A stretch of 60,403 bases of DNA, from positions 1 through 60,403 of the forward strand of contig NZ_JAQQKX010000019.1 in NCBI RefSeq assembly GCF_028550415.1, read 5' to 3'. The notes under the pieces are model-generated. The model was given only the letters and a program-made list of their open reading frames with translations. It ran no database searches and had not been told where the DNA came from. The stretch is from Asticcacaulis aquaticus. GTDB taxonomy: Bacteria > Pseudomonadota > Alphaproteobacteria > Caulobacterales > Caulobacteraceae. The translations under genes and the position numbers were made by a program. Numbering within the stretch: the stretch's first letter is position 1; each line of letters opens with the position of its first letter. Below are positions 25,831 through 34,518 of this stretch, piece after piece.

Positions 25831-26529
25831 ATGGGGCGTCCAAAGCATTACAGTTTGGAACTTGTCGGTCGTTGCCAACATTTGATCGACGGGCTTGTAG
25901 GAATGACGGCTAGAGATGAATTTGCCCAGCGTTGGCGCGGTCCGCTTACAACCACTTTCCTTTTGGCGATGTCCACTCCCATGATCGTTTTACCCTATGA
26001 GCGGCTATATCAACCGATGCAGGATAGGGGAGGTGTGGCTGACGACACAGAGCTAGACCGCAAAGTGAAAGTAAATGAGCGCTTAAAAGAGAGCTTATCC
26101 GATAATTCGAAATTCGGGGATGCACCCTTTTGGTCGACTGATCAATGGTCGTATATCGACAGTACCCGTTATTTTAATATTGCAAAGAATTGGGATCATC
26201 AGATTTTCGAAACGCTCAATTCTGATAAGGCGAAGGCAGACGCGGGAGCAGCCCTTACGAAAAATGTTCTCAAGTGTATCAGGAACGCTCTGTCACATGG
26301 CGGTATTGCCTACCTAGATAGCTATGGGCGGCAAAGTGAAGACGCCACTCACATGCTCGCATTTGCAGCTTTTCCGAGCGTAAAACGTAAGAATGAGCTT
26401 CGCATTTTGCGCATCTCGGTGGAAGGGTATCAAGAGTTTCTCGGTAAGTGGAGCGCATGGTTAACCGATAATGGCGTCGATACTCGGCTTTCAGAGGATG
26501 GACCGGGTTGGTTTGACGGTCAGCGTTAA
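25831..26529 (+). CDS. HEPN-domain protein (RX4H motif)
   Basis: A 232-residue soluble protein. The C-terminal half contains VLKCIRNALSHGG with Arg151 and His156, the R-x4-6-H signature of HEPN RNases. It sits after a long helical region, as in the family. HEPN proteins are common RNA-cutting effectors in toxin-antitoxin and phage-defence systems. No partner nucleotidyltransferase (MNT) gene is adjacent. The start is ATG 25831, with GGAGGG about 9 bases before it. It ends 12 bp before the convergent recombinase gene. Whether it is toxic or needs a partner is unknown. Confidence 0.6.
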   Translation: MGRPKHYSLELVGRCQHLIDGLVGMTARDEFAQRWRGPLTTTFLLAMSTPMIVLPYERLYQPMQDRGGVADDTELDRKVKVNERLKESLSDNSKFGDAPFWSTDQWSYIDSTRYFNIAKNWDHQIFETLNSDKAKADAGAALTKNVLKCIRNALSHGGIAYLDSYGRQSEDATHMLAFAAFPSVKRKNELRILRISVEGYQEFLGKWSAWLTDNGVDTRLSEDGPGWFDGQR

Positions 26530-26540
26530 CTTTGCGTATC

Positions 26541-27092
26541 TTAACCACCCGTAAGCATACGGTAAACAGAAGCGCGACCGATACCGAGACGCTTGGCGAT
26601 CTCTGTACCACCGACGCCTTCGTCCCGGAGCGCTTTGACCTGTTCGGCGCTGATAGTCTTGGGGCGCCCTTTGTAAACGCCCGCAGCCTTCGCTTTGTCG
26701 ATACCCTCGCGTTGACGCTCTTTCCGGAGTTCGGTTTCAAACTCTGCGAAGCTGGCGAGAATGTTCAGCATTAAGCGTCCTTCCGCTTTTGTCGTGTCGA
26801 GGCCGGACTGCTGGAGGCAGCGAAAATCGACACGCTTGGCGGTCAATCGGTCAATGATCTGCCGGAGGTCGGTGATAGAGCGCGCCAGACGGTCAAGGCG
26901 GGTCACGACAAAGACATCACCCTCGCGGACATAATCGAGGGCGCGTTCAAGTTCTTCGCGCCCTTCGGTGGTCGTCCCTGATTTTTTCTCGGCAAATATC
27001 TTCGTGCAGCCAGACTGTTCGAGTTGGCTCTGCTGAACTTCAAGAGATTGTCCGGAAGAGGAAACGCGGGCGTAGCCGACTATGGCGCTCAT
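26541..27092 (-). CDS. Serine recombinase (resolvase/invertase family)
   Basis: A 183-residue small serine recombinase. The N-terminal catalytic domain has IVGYARVSSSGQS with nucleophile Ser11, the VFVVTRLDRLARS segment with catalytic Arg residues, and MLNILASFAEFE...RERQREGI. The C-terminal HTH (~145-183) has GTEIAKRLGIGRASVYRML. This is a Tn3-resolvase/invertase-type enzyme. No transposase accompanies it. Paired 17-bp repeats lie on both sides of it plus the HEPN gene. It may resolve or invert a local segment or be a remnant of a transposon. Confidence 0.92.
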   Translation of the reverse strand: MSAIVGYARVSSSGQSLEVQQSQLEQSGCTKIFAEKKSGTTTEGREELERALDYVREGDVFVVTRLDRLARSITDLRQIIDRLTAKRVDFRCLQQSGLDTTKAEGRLMLNILASFAEFETELRKERQREGIDKAKAAGVYKGRPKTISAEQVKALRDEGVGGTEIAKRLGIGRASVYRMLTGG

Positions 27093-27173
27093 GATAAAGT
27101 GTCTCGCTTGGGTCTATGACCCTTGAAAATTACCGCCTCATTATTTCGGCGTCCATCAAATAAGGCAGCCTCT

Positions 27174-27190
27174 TGTGGACGGCTTCAAGG
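27174..27190 (+). repeat. 17-bp direct repeat, right copy
   Basis: This is the second copy of the repeat at 25564-25580, with one mismatch. It lies upstream of the restriction-modification gene. The 279-bp gap 27093-27371 otherwise contains no supported gene; a short open frame here lacks a ribosome site and family likeness. Confidence 0.6.
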
Positions 27191-27371
27191 GTTTCCCAAT
27201 CGAGTGGGGGCGCCTCAACGGGGCATACGTAGGCGAGGCACGGACCTTTTGCATTCTCCGGAGTGGCGGTAGCGTGTGTCAGTTCATGAGCAGTTGTCGA
27301 GGCCAAGCATTTTGGGGTAGCGTCAAAATTGTGAATCGGCGCGACGCAAGAACATTTTAGGACCTACGAAA

Positions 27372-30300
27372 TTGGCAGAGAATCTAACCTTTCAAAGCGT
27401 AATTGCTTCTTTCGGGCAGGCGTCGAAGCAAAAACTTTCTAATGTTGCTATTTCTGGCGCGCCTGAGGACCAAATTCGGAGTCCTTTAGAAAAGCTTATA
27501 AAGGATTTGAGCTTGTTGGCTGGTTACCAAAGCGACCAGATAAGTCTCGTTGGTGAGACCACACTAAGCGCGCTTGCAACTCGTCCTGATTATGCTGTGA
27601 CAGTCAAAGATGCGCTTGTAGGATTCATAGAAGTAAAAGCGCCGGGAAAGGGTAGTAACCCTTTGAATTTTACCGACGAACATGACAAAAAGCAATGGAG
27701 CAAATTGTGCTTACTACCGAACATAATTTATACGGATGGAAACTCGTTTAGCCTTTGGCAAGATGGAAAAATTCAAGGTGAAGTAATATTCTTGGAAGGG
27801 GATGTTCGCAAATCTGGGAATTTGCTTAAAGCTCCCGCAGCTTTATTATCTCTTGTTTCAAATTTTTTGAACTGGAATCCAATTGTTCCCAATAGTACTG
27901 AGCAGCTCGCCGAAATAACAGCGCGTTTGTGTCGCCTACTTCGGGATGAGGTCAGTGAAGAACTGGAGCGCGGAAATCCAGGGCTTACGTCGCTTGCTGC
28001 TGAATGGAGAGCGTTGCTATTTCCAAATGCCACCGATGATCAATTCGCCGATGGTTACGCTCAGGCTGTAACGTTTGGCTTGTTGGTAGCTCGTGCGAGA
28101 AATATTGAGCTTAAATACGGTATAGAGCGAGCTGCAATAGAACTAAGAAAGACAAACTCGCTAATTGCAACAGCATTGCGACTTTTGACGGATGATCCCA
28201 ACAATCAAAAAGCTTTGAACAGCGCTTTAAAAGCCTTATCAAGGGTTTTGAATGAGGTCAATTGGTCTGTTCTGACGCACGATGACAGTGATGCATGGCT
28301 CTATTTCTACGAAGACTTTCTTCAAGCTTACGACAGTAGATTGAAAAGAAAGACCGGCTCCTATTATACGCCTCCAAAAGTTGTTGAGGCGATGGTTCGT
28401 TTTGTGGATGAAGCCCTCAGAGATGAAAATCTGTTTTCATTGCCGCAAGGATTCGCATCTAAAGACGTTACCGTTGTCGATCCGGCGGTAGGCACCGGAG
28501 CTTATTTGTTAGGTGCGCTACAAAAGATCGCACAAACTGTCCGAGATGATATTGGTCCCGGAGCTGTACCTGCCGCAATTGCGGCTTCTATTGAACGCCT
28601 AATTGGCTTTGAAATGCAGTTTGGCCCATTTGCGGTTGCCCAGCTCCGTCTCATTGCTGAGCTTCATTCGCTTACGGCGAACTCAATAGGAGAAGTAGCA
28701 GAGACGCGCGCTCCCCGATTGTATGTGACTGACACGCTTGGCGATCCGTACGAGGCGACCACACATTTTTCCCAAATGACCCAACCGATTGGCGAGTCGA
28801 GGAGAGCTGCGAACGAGATCAAGCGAAGCGAGCCCATAACGGTAGTTATGGGCAACCCGCCATATAAAGACAAGGCTAAAGGAAAAGGCGGTTGGATCGA
28901 AAAAGGTAGCACCGGTTACCCGTCACCTATGGACCTTTGGTCTCCGCCGCCAGAATGGGGTTTAAGCGAACATTCAAAACACTTGAAGAACCTTTACATA
29001 TTCTTTTGGCGTTGGGCTACTTGGAAAGTATTTGGTTCTGGGCATGAATTAACAACGGGCGAAAAGTGTGAGGATAAATCGGGCGTTATTTGTTTCATTA
29101 CTGCATCTGCTTTTCTGGACGGACCGGGCTTTCAGCGCATGCGGGAAGACCTGCGGAAAGACTGTACAAAAATCTGGGTGATCAATTGCACCCCGGAGGG
29201 ACACCAACCCGATGTGGGAACTCGTATTTTCCAAGGTGTGCAACAGCCGATAGCCATCGTACTTGCAGTAAGAAAAGCTGGGAAGGATCGATCTGTCGCC
29301 GGTGATGTCGTCTACAAAGCTCTCCCGCAGGGCGACAGGGAACTCAAGTTCACAGCTCTTTCGCAAACGTCGCTAGCTGATAAGGATTGGCTAGAGGTTC
29401 CAAAAGGCTGGCGCGACTCATTTTTACCAGAAGGCAGCGGTGCTTGGACGCACTTCGTTCCGGTTGCTGATTGCTTCGTGGAATCTAGTTCCGGGGTTTT
29501 GCCTGGTCGTACTTGGGTCGTGGCTCCCGATGTTGAGAGTTTACGCAAAAGGTGGGACCGTCTAGTTGGTGAGAAGGACCCTCAAAAGAAGGAAGATTTG
29601 TTTTTTCCTACCCTTAGGGACGGGCAACTTGCCGATCGACACACCAAAAAAGTTGTGAAAGACGGATTGGTCGGGCATGAGCATCGCGCTCATTCCGTAG
29701 CCGCGGATGACGGGCCGGTCGTTAAACCGGTCCGTATTGGCTTTAGGTCGTTTGATCGACAATGGATTATTCCTGACAACAGATTGTTGCTATCGGCGCG
29801 GCCGGAGCTGTGGAGGAGCTTTGGTCCCCGGCAGGCATATCTGTTCGCACTTGAAACTCGCCATCCCGAAACTGGCCCCGCGTTGACTGTCTCAGGACTT
29901 TTGCCTGATATGAACTTCTACAAAGGGTCTTCAGGAGGTCGTGTCTATCCGCTTTGGAGAGACGCGACTGGTTCCCTGTCGAACGTACAGCCGGCGCTAA
30001 TGACTTACCTCTCTGAGTTATTCGAAATGCAAGTTGGTGCCGAAGATGTGTTCGCATACATTTGCGCAGTAACAGCTTATCCTGGCTTCACAAGGCTGTT
30101 CTCGTCGGAGTTGGTCCGCCCACAAATCCGATTTCCGCTAACCGCGGAGAAATCATTGTTCTTGGAGGCAGTGGAGATTGGGAAAGAGGTGGCGTGGTTA
30201 CATTGCTACGGTGAGCGCTTCACAGACCCCCAAGCAGGTAGACCATCTTCTCCCCCAAGACTGCCCAAATCCGATAGCCCGATAATTACACTTGAGGGTG

Positions 30301-30752
30301 CAATTCCCGGCAGTCCAAGCCCCCTTCCGGACGAGATCTCATATGATGCCGGTTATCGACGGCTCCATATAGGCGGTGGTTACGTGGAAAACGTTTCCCA
30401 ACAGGCATTTGAATATGAAGTGGGGGGTAGAAATGTTATAAGACAATGGTTTAGCTACCGAAAGCTAGATAGAAGCCGTCCAATGATCGGAGAACGGCGA
30501 CAGCCATCTGACCTAGAAAAAATCGCTCCGGACCATTGGCTCGATGAATACACGACTGACTTGATAAATCTAATCCATGTATTGGAGCGATTAGTGCGGC
30601 TAGAGACGCGTCAAGAGGAATTGTTGCAAAACATATGTAAATCGGAGATTATATCATTCCAGAAATTGCAAACTGAAATTAACATCGGGATTTCCAAGAA
30701 TTCGAAATCAAAAAAAGTAAAAAATGCCCATCAAAGTGATTTGTTTAATTAA
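27372..30752 (+). CDS. Single-chain restriction-modification enzyme (ISP/Type IIG-like)
   Basis: An 1126-residue polypeptide combining cleavage and N6-adenine methylation. The N-terminal nuclease has a PD-(D/E)xK pattern: RPDY (Asp73), then EVK (Glu87/Lys89). The methyltransferase domain starts near KTGSYYTPPKVV (~335). It has motif I DPAVGTG (370-376) and motif IV NPPY (495-498). The C-terminal ~400 residues match the ISP target-recognition region. Classical ISP enzymes (~1570 residues) carry a helicase between nuclease and methylase; none is present here, so it resembles Type IIG. The start is TTG 27372 with AGGA about ten bases before. Methylation should protect host DNA. Confidence 0.88.
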   Translation: MAENLTFQSVIASFGQASKQKLSNVAISGAPEDQIRSPLEKLIKDLSLLAGYQSDQISLVGETTLSALATRPDYAVTVKDALVGFIEVKAPGKGSNPLNFTDEHDKKQWSKLCLLPNIIYTDGNSFSLWQDGKIQGEVIFLEGDVRKSGNLLKAPAALLSLVSNFLNWNPIVPNSTEQLAEITARLCRLLRDEVSEELERGNPGLTSLAAEWRALLFPNATDDQFADGYAQAVTFGLLVARARNIELKYGIERAAIELRKTNSLIATALRLLTDDPNNQKALNSALKALSRVLNEVNWSVLTHDDSDAWLYFYEDFLQAYDSRLKRKTGSYYTPPKVVEAMVRFVDEALRDENLFSLPQGFASKDVTVVDPAVGTGAYLLGALQKIAQTVRDDIGPGAVPAAIAASIERLIGFEMQFGPFAVAQLRLIAELHSLTANSIGEVAETRAPRLYVTDTLGDPYEATTHFSQMTQPIGESRRAANEIKRSEPITVVMGNPPYKDKAKGKGGWIEKGSTGYPSPMDLWSPPPEWGLSEHSKHLKNLYIFFWRWATWKVFGSGHELTTGEKCEDKSGVICFITASAFLDGPGFQRMREDLRKDCTKIWVINCTPEGHQPDVGTRIFQGVQQPIAIVLAVRKAGKDRSVAGDVVYKALPQGDRELKFTALSQTSLADKDWLEVPKGWRDSFLPEGSGAWTHFVPVADCFVESSSGVLPGRTWVVAPDVESLRKRWDRLVGEKDPQKKEDLFFPTLRDGQLADRHTKKVVKDGLVGHEHRAHSVAADDGPVVKPVRIGFRSFDRQWIIPDNRLLLSARPELWRSFGPRQAYLFALETRHPETGPALTVSGLLPDMNFYKGSSGGRVYPLWRDATGSLSNVQPALMTYLSELFEMQVGAEDVFAYICAVTAYPGFTRLFSSELVRPQIRFPLTAEKSLFLEAVEIGKEVAWLHCYGERFTDPQAGRPSSPPRLPKSDSPIITLEGAIPGSPSPLPDEISYDAGYRRLHIGGGYVENVSQQAFEYEVGGRNVIRQWFSYRKLDRSRPMIGERRQPSDLEKIAPDHWLDEYTTDLINLIHVLERLVRLETRQEELLQNICKSEIISFQKLQTEINIGISKNSKSKKVKNAHQSDLFN

Positions 30753-31069
30753 CTTAGGTCCTTCTTCTTGCCTATAGATAATCCCTGAAAACGCTTGAAT
30801 GCGGTTGCCCGCATTTGCCGATCCATGACCTTGGAAAGTATTGTTTATAAGTACGTTGGCATCGTAGTGCTTAAGGGTGGCCTGTTACTTTGCTATCGCC
30901 AGTCTGGAGAGGGGAGTGATCAATCGGTTAAACTCATCTGCTCCTCGATTTGAATTGTCCAGTGATCAGTGGCGATTTTGGTTTGACGGAACTCTGTAAG
31001 TATATGAAAGGAAAGGGTCTTTTTCTTTGTGGGTTTGAAGGAAAAGTCATATCGTTCAGTCACTTTCTT
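30753..31069. other. Non-coding right end of the island
   Basis: This 317-bp stretch lies between the restriction-modification gene and the right attachment repeat. I see no gene, repeat or clear terminator in it. Confidence 0.5.
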
Positions 31070-31126
31070 CGGACTTAAAATCCGTCGGAGTAATCCATGC
31101 CGGTTCGAGTCCGGCTGCCCGTACCA
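31070..31126 (+). repeat. Right attachment repeat (attR): 3' half of tRNA-Leu
   Basis: An exact 57-bp copy of the tRNA-Leu 3' half including CCA. The 5' half of the tRNA is absent here, so this is not a functional tRNA gene. It marks the original chromosome junction of the island. Confidence 0.95.
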
Positions 31127-31184
31127 TCAGGGTCGCAGACCCTGCACCCGTTACCGGGAGCAGGTGACGTGGCCAAAGCGAAAT

Positions 31185-31216
31185 AAAAAGGCCGTGGATC
31201 ACTCCACAACCTTTTT
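31185..31216 (-). terminator. Terminator of the imuA-imuB-dnaE2 operon
   Basis: The near-perfect hairpin AAAAAGG..GTGGA / TCCAC..CCTTTTT (31185-31198 and 31203-31216, two mismatches) gives a T tract on the minus strand. It lies just past the dnaE2 stop at 31228. Confidence 0.65.
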
Positions 31217-31227
31217 GTGAATCCTGC

Positions 31228-34200
31228 TTACTTAAAATCCCGCGATTTGACGAGGATCGGGGGCGACTGAGCGGCGCGACTGCCCGTGCGTTTCAGCGTA
31301 CGCGGGTCGGGGCCGGGTTCGCCGGTACGAAACTCGTCGCCGCGTCCGTGCGGCAGGCGGAAGGCGTCGTTGCGGTCGCTGACGCTGTCGAGCAGGTCGG
31401 ACAGATCGCTGACGTGTTCGGCGACAAGGTGCACGACCTCGCCTTCCTTCTGGATTTGCCCGGCGATGGCGACCATGCGCGCCGTGATGATGGTGCGGCG
31501 CTGGGCTTCGTAGAGCCTTGACCAGACGACGATATTGGCACTGCCGGTCTCGTCCTCGATGGTCATGAAGGTGACGTTTTTGGCCGTCCCCGGACGTTGG
31601 CGCACCAGCACCAGACCTGAGACGACGGCACGGCTTTTATCGGGTTTGGCGGTGGCGTCTCTGCACGTGTCCACGCCGCGTGCCGTCAGTTCGCCGCGTA
31701 GGAACTTCACCGGATGATCCTTGAGCGACAGACCGACATGCCCGTAGTCCGCCACCACCTCGTGACCTGCGGTCATGGGGCGGAGCGCGACAGCGGGTTC
31801 GAAGGTTTCCTGCGCTTCGGCGGCGGCAAACAGGGGCAGGGGGCGGTCATTGAGGCCCTTCAACGTCCATAGGGCCTCGCGGCGGGACTGACCGAGCGAG
31901 GGCAGGAAGGCGTCGGCTTCGGCCAGTTTGGCGAGGGCCGAGGCGGGCAGACCACTACGCCGCCATGTGTCGTCTATGGAGGCAAAGGGCGTATCCTCGC
32001 GCGTCAGGACGAGCTGTGCGATGTCGGCTTCTGACAGGCCTTTGACCATGCGCAGGCCCAGCCGCACGGCAAAGTTCTTTCCGTTGCGCTCATTTTCGCT
32101 TAGTCGCGCATCCGATTCCGAAAACCGGTTCCCACTTTTCGGAATGCGCTCCAGCGTACAGTCCCAGCGCGAGGCATTGACGCAGGCCGGGCGCACCTCG
32201 ACGCCGTGGTCACGGGCATCACGGACCAGTTGCGCCGGGGCGTAGAACCCCATCGGCTGAGAATTGAGCAGGGCGCAGAGAAACACATCCGGGTGGTGAC
32301 ACTTCATCCACGACGAGGCATAGGCGATCATGGCGAAGGAGATGGCGTGGCTTTCCGGAAAGCCGTAGGAGCCGAAGCCTTCAAGCTGCTTGATCAGGCG
32401 TTCGGCATAGGCGGGGTCATAGCCGCGGTCGAGCATCCCCTTGGTCATCTTATCGCGGAAATTCTTCACGCCGCCGGTATGCTTGAAGGTGGCGAGGCTG
32501 CGGCGTACGTGATCGGCTTCGTCGGCGGTAAAGCCGGCGCAGACCACGGCGACCTTCATGGCGTGCTCCTGAAACAGCGGCACGCCGAAGGTTCGCCCCA
32601 GAATGGCCTCGACATCCGGATGCGGATAGTCCGGTTTTTCCAGCCCGTGTTTACGGCGCAGGTACGGATGAACCATGTCGCCCTGGATCGGACCGGGGCG
32701 GACGATGGCGACCTCGATAGCCAGATCGTAGAATTTGCGCGGCCGCAGACGCGGCAGCATCGACATCTGGGCGCGGCTTTCGATCTGGAAGACGCCGATT
32801 GTGTCGGCCTTGCAGATCATGCCGTAGGTTGGTGTGTCGTCGGCGGGGATATCGGCCATGTTCCAGGACCGCCCGTTGATGGCGAGGCCCTTGTGCGCCT
32901 TGAGCAACTCGAAGCTCTTTTTCATAGCGGTCAGCATGCCCAACGCCAGACAGTCGACCTTCATGAACTTCAAGGCGTCGATATCGTCCTTGTCCCATTC
33001 GACGACCTGACGATTGGCCATCGCCGCCGGCTCGATGACGCAGAGATCATCCAGCCGGTCGCGGGTCAGGACGAAGCCGCCGGGGTGCTGCGACAGGTGA
33101 CGCGGAAAGCCGGTCAATTGCTCGGTCAGTTCCAGCGTCAAACGGATACGTCGGTCGGCGAGGTTCAGCCCCAGCCCGTCGAGGTGTTTGCGATCGACGC
33201 TGCTGGCCCAATGCCTGTATTGCGACGACAGCGCCTTCAGCAGGTCTTCGGTCAGGCCCAGTGCCTTGCCGACATCACGCAGGGCGCCACGTGTGCGGTA
33301 GCGGCTGACGACCGCCACCAGTGCGGCGTGGTTGCGGCCATAGGTGTCGAAAACCCACTGCATGACCGTCTCGCGCCGGGCGTGCTCGAAATCGACGTCG
33401 ATATCCGGCGGCTCGTTACGGTTCTCCGAAATAAAGCGCTCGAAGAGGAGGTCGTGCTCCATCGGATTGACCTCGGTGATGCCAAGGACGAAGCACACCG
33501 CGCTGTTGGCGGCCGAACCACGGCCCTGACAGAGGATGTCTTGCGAGCGGGCGAACTTGACGATGGCATGGACGGTCAGGAAGTAGGCGGCGTAGCCGAG
33601 CTTGCCGATCAGCCCCAGCTCCTTGTCGAGTTGCGTCCTCACTTTGTCGGAGACGCCCTTGGGGTAGCGCGCCGCGGCACCTTCCCACGTAAACTTCTCC
33701 AGCGTCTGCTGCGGCGTTAATTCCGGATGGGTGGTTTCATCGGGGTATTGGTATTCGAGATCGCCAAGGTCGAATGTGCTGCGCGCGACGATCTCCTGCG
33801 TGCGGGCCAAGGCTTCCGTGTACCGTGGAAACAACCTCGCCATTTCGTCGGGCGATTTGAGGTAGCGGTCGGCATGGCGCTCGCGCCGAAAGCCCAGTTC
33901 GTCGATGGTGCAGGTGTGGCGGATGCACGTCACCACGTCCTGCAACAGCCGCCGCTCAGGCGCATGGAACAGGACGTCATTGGTGACAACAGTCGGCACC
34001 CCGGCGCTGTCGGCCAGTTCCGACAGGCCGTGCAAGCGCATTTGGTCATTCGGTCGCCGCCGCAGGGTCAGGGCCATATAGGCCCGGTCGCCGAACAGCG
34101 CCTTCAGGCGGTGCAGTTGCCGGGCGCTGGTCTCGTCGGGTGCGTCGGGGATCAGGATGGCCAGCAGCCCTTCGTGCCAGACCTCGACATCATCCCAGCC

Positions 34201-34518
34201 CAGATCGCATCGACCTTTACCGGCGCGGCCCTTGCCCAGAGACAGCAGGCGGCACAGGTTCGCCCACGCGCGCTTGCCAGTGGGATAGACGAGGATCGAC
34301 ATGCCGTCGCGCAGGTCGAGACGGCAACCGGGCACGAGTCGCACACCGCTGTCCTTCGCCGCGACCCAGGCCCGCACCATGCCTGCGAGGCTGTTGCGAT
34401 CGACGACGCCCAGCGCTGAGATGCCCAGTTCGGCGGCGCGCGCGAACAACTCGTCCGGTGCGCTGGCCCCGCGCAGGAAGGAAAAGTGCGTTGTCACCTG
34501 AAGCTCGGCGTAACTCAT
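31228..34518 (-). CDS. dnaE2: Error-prone DNA polymerase DnaE2 (ImuC)
   Basis: A C-family polymerase of 1096 residues for translesion synthesis with ImuA and ImuB. A PHP domain begins at the N-terminus (THFSFLRGASAPDEL). The polymerase core carries the catalytic aspartates in PDIDVDFEHARRE, followed by finger and OB-fold domains (VVSGLVLVRQRPGTAKNVTFMTIEDETG). ATG 34518 overlaps the imuB stop by 4 bp (ATGA), so the two are translationally coupled. Residues ~789-812 (IPKSGNRFSESDARL..) are an in-frame insert created by a dispersed palindrome inside the gene. It is damage-inducible through the SOS box upstream of imuA. Confidence 0.96.
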   Translation of the reverse strand: MSYAELQVTTHFSFLRGASAPDELFARAAELGISALGVVDRNSLAGMVRAWVAAKDSGVRLVPGCRLDLRDGMSILVYPTGKRAWANLCRLLSLGKGRAGKGRCDLGWDDVEVWHEGLLAILIPDAPDETSARQLHRLKALFGDRAYMALTLRRRPNDQMRLHGLSELADSAGVPTVVTNDVLFHAPERRLLQDVVTCIRHTCTIDELGFRRERHADRYLKSPDEMARLFPRYTEALARTQEIVARSTFDLGDLEYQYPDETTHPELTPQQTLEKFTWEGAAARYPKGVSDKVRTQLDKELGLIGKLGYAAYFLTVHAIVKFARSQDILCQGRGSAANSAVCFVLGITEVNPMEHDLLFERFISENRNEPPDIDVDFEHARRETVMQWVFDTYGRNHAALVAVVSRYRTRGALRDVGKALGLTEDLLKALSSQYRHWASSVDRKHLDGLGLNLADRRIRLTLELTEQLTGFPRHLSQHPGGFVLTRDRLDDLCVIEPAAMANRQVVEWDKDDIDALKFMKVDCLALGMLTAMKKSFELLKAHKGLAINGRSWNMADIPADDTPTYGMICKADTIGVFQIESRAQMSMLPRLRPRKFYDLAIEVAIVRPGPIQGDMVHPYLRRKHGLEKPDYPHPDVEAILGRTFGVPLFQEHAMKVAVVCAGFTADEADHVRRSLATFKHTGGVKNFRDKMTKGMLDRGYDPAYAERLIKQLEGFGSYGFPESHAISFAMIAYASSWMKCHHPDVFLCALLNSQPMGFYAPAQLVRDARDHGVEVRPACVNASRWDCTLERIPKSGNRFSESDARLSENERNGKNFAVRLGLRMVKGLSEADIAQLVLTREDTPFASIDDTWRRSGLPASALAKLAEADAFLPSLGQSRREALWTLKGLNDRPLPLFAAAEAQETFEPAVALRPMTAGHEVVADYGHVGLSLKDHPVKFLRGELTARGVDTCRDATAKPDKSRAVVSGLVLVRQRPGTAKNVTFMTIEDETGSANIVVWSRLYEAQRRTIITARMVAIAGQIQKEGEVVHLVAEHVSDLSDLLDSVSDRNDAFRLPHGRGDEFRTGEPGPDPRTLKRTGSRAAQSPPILVKSRDFK
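32106..32149. repeat. Dispersed palindrome inserted within dnaE2
   Basis: The element runs from GCGCAT to ATGCGC, with an inner TTCCGAAAA/TTTTCGGAA stem. It is the same family as intergenic copies at 43790-43833 and 48816-48859. Its translation contains SDSENR...LFGMR-type words in one frame of every copy. Here it is read through by dnaE2 without a frameshift. Confidence 0.85.

Larger units (their letters stand above)
20704..31126. mobile_element. Integrative island in tRNA-Leu(UAA), about 10.4 kb
   Basis: A 57-bp direct repeat (20704-20760 and 31070-31126) bounds a segment whose first gene is a tyrosine integrase pointing toward the tRNA. This is the classic layout of tRNA-targeting islands. 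Inside are lower-GC genes for DNA-processing and defence-type proteins: Vsr-fold, glycosylase-like, HEPN, serine recombinase and a restriction-modification enzyme. There are no conjugation, replication or phage structural genes. I therefore read it as a defence/genomic island mobilised by its integrase, possibly with a helper. Confidence 0.93.

Noticed and set aside
27175-27360. A 61-codon frame just before the restriction-modification gene
   Set aside because: It starts inside the 17-bp repeat, has no ribosome site and no likeness to known proteins such as a controller protein.
31070-31126. A second tRNA-Leu gene
   Set aside because: Only the 3' half is present; the acceptor 5' strand and D arm are missing, so it is the right attachment repeat.
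20786-31126. A conjugative element
   Set aside because: No relaxase, coupling protein or type IV secretion genes are visible between the repeats.
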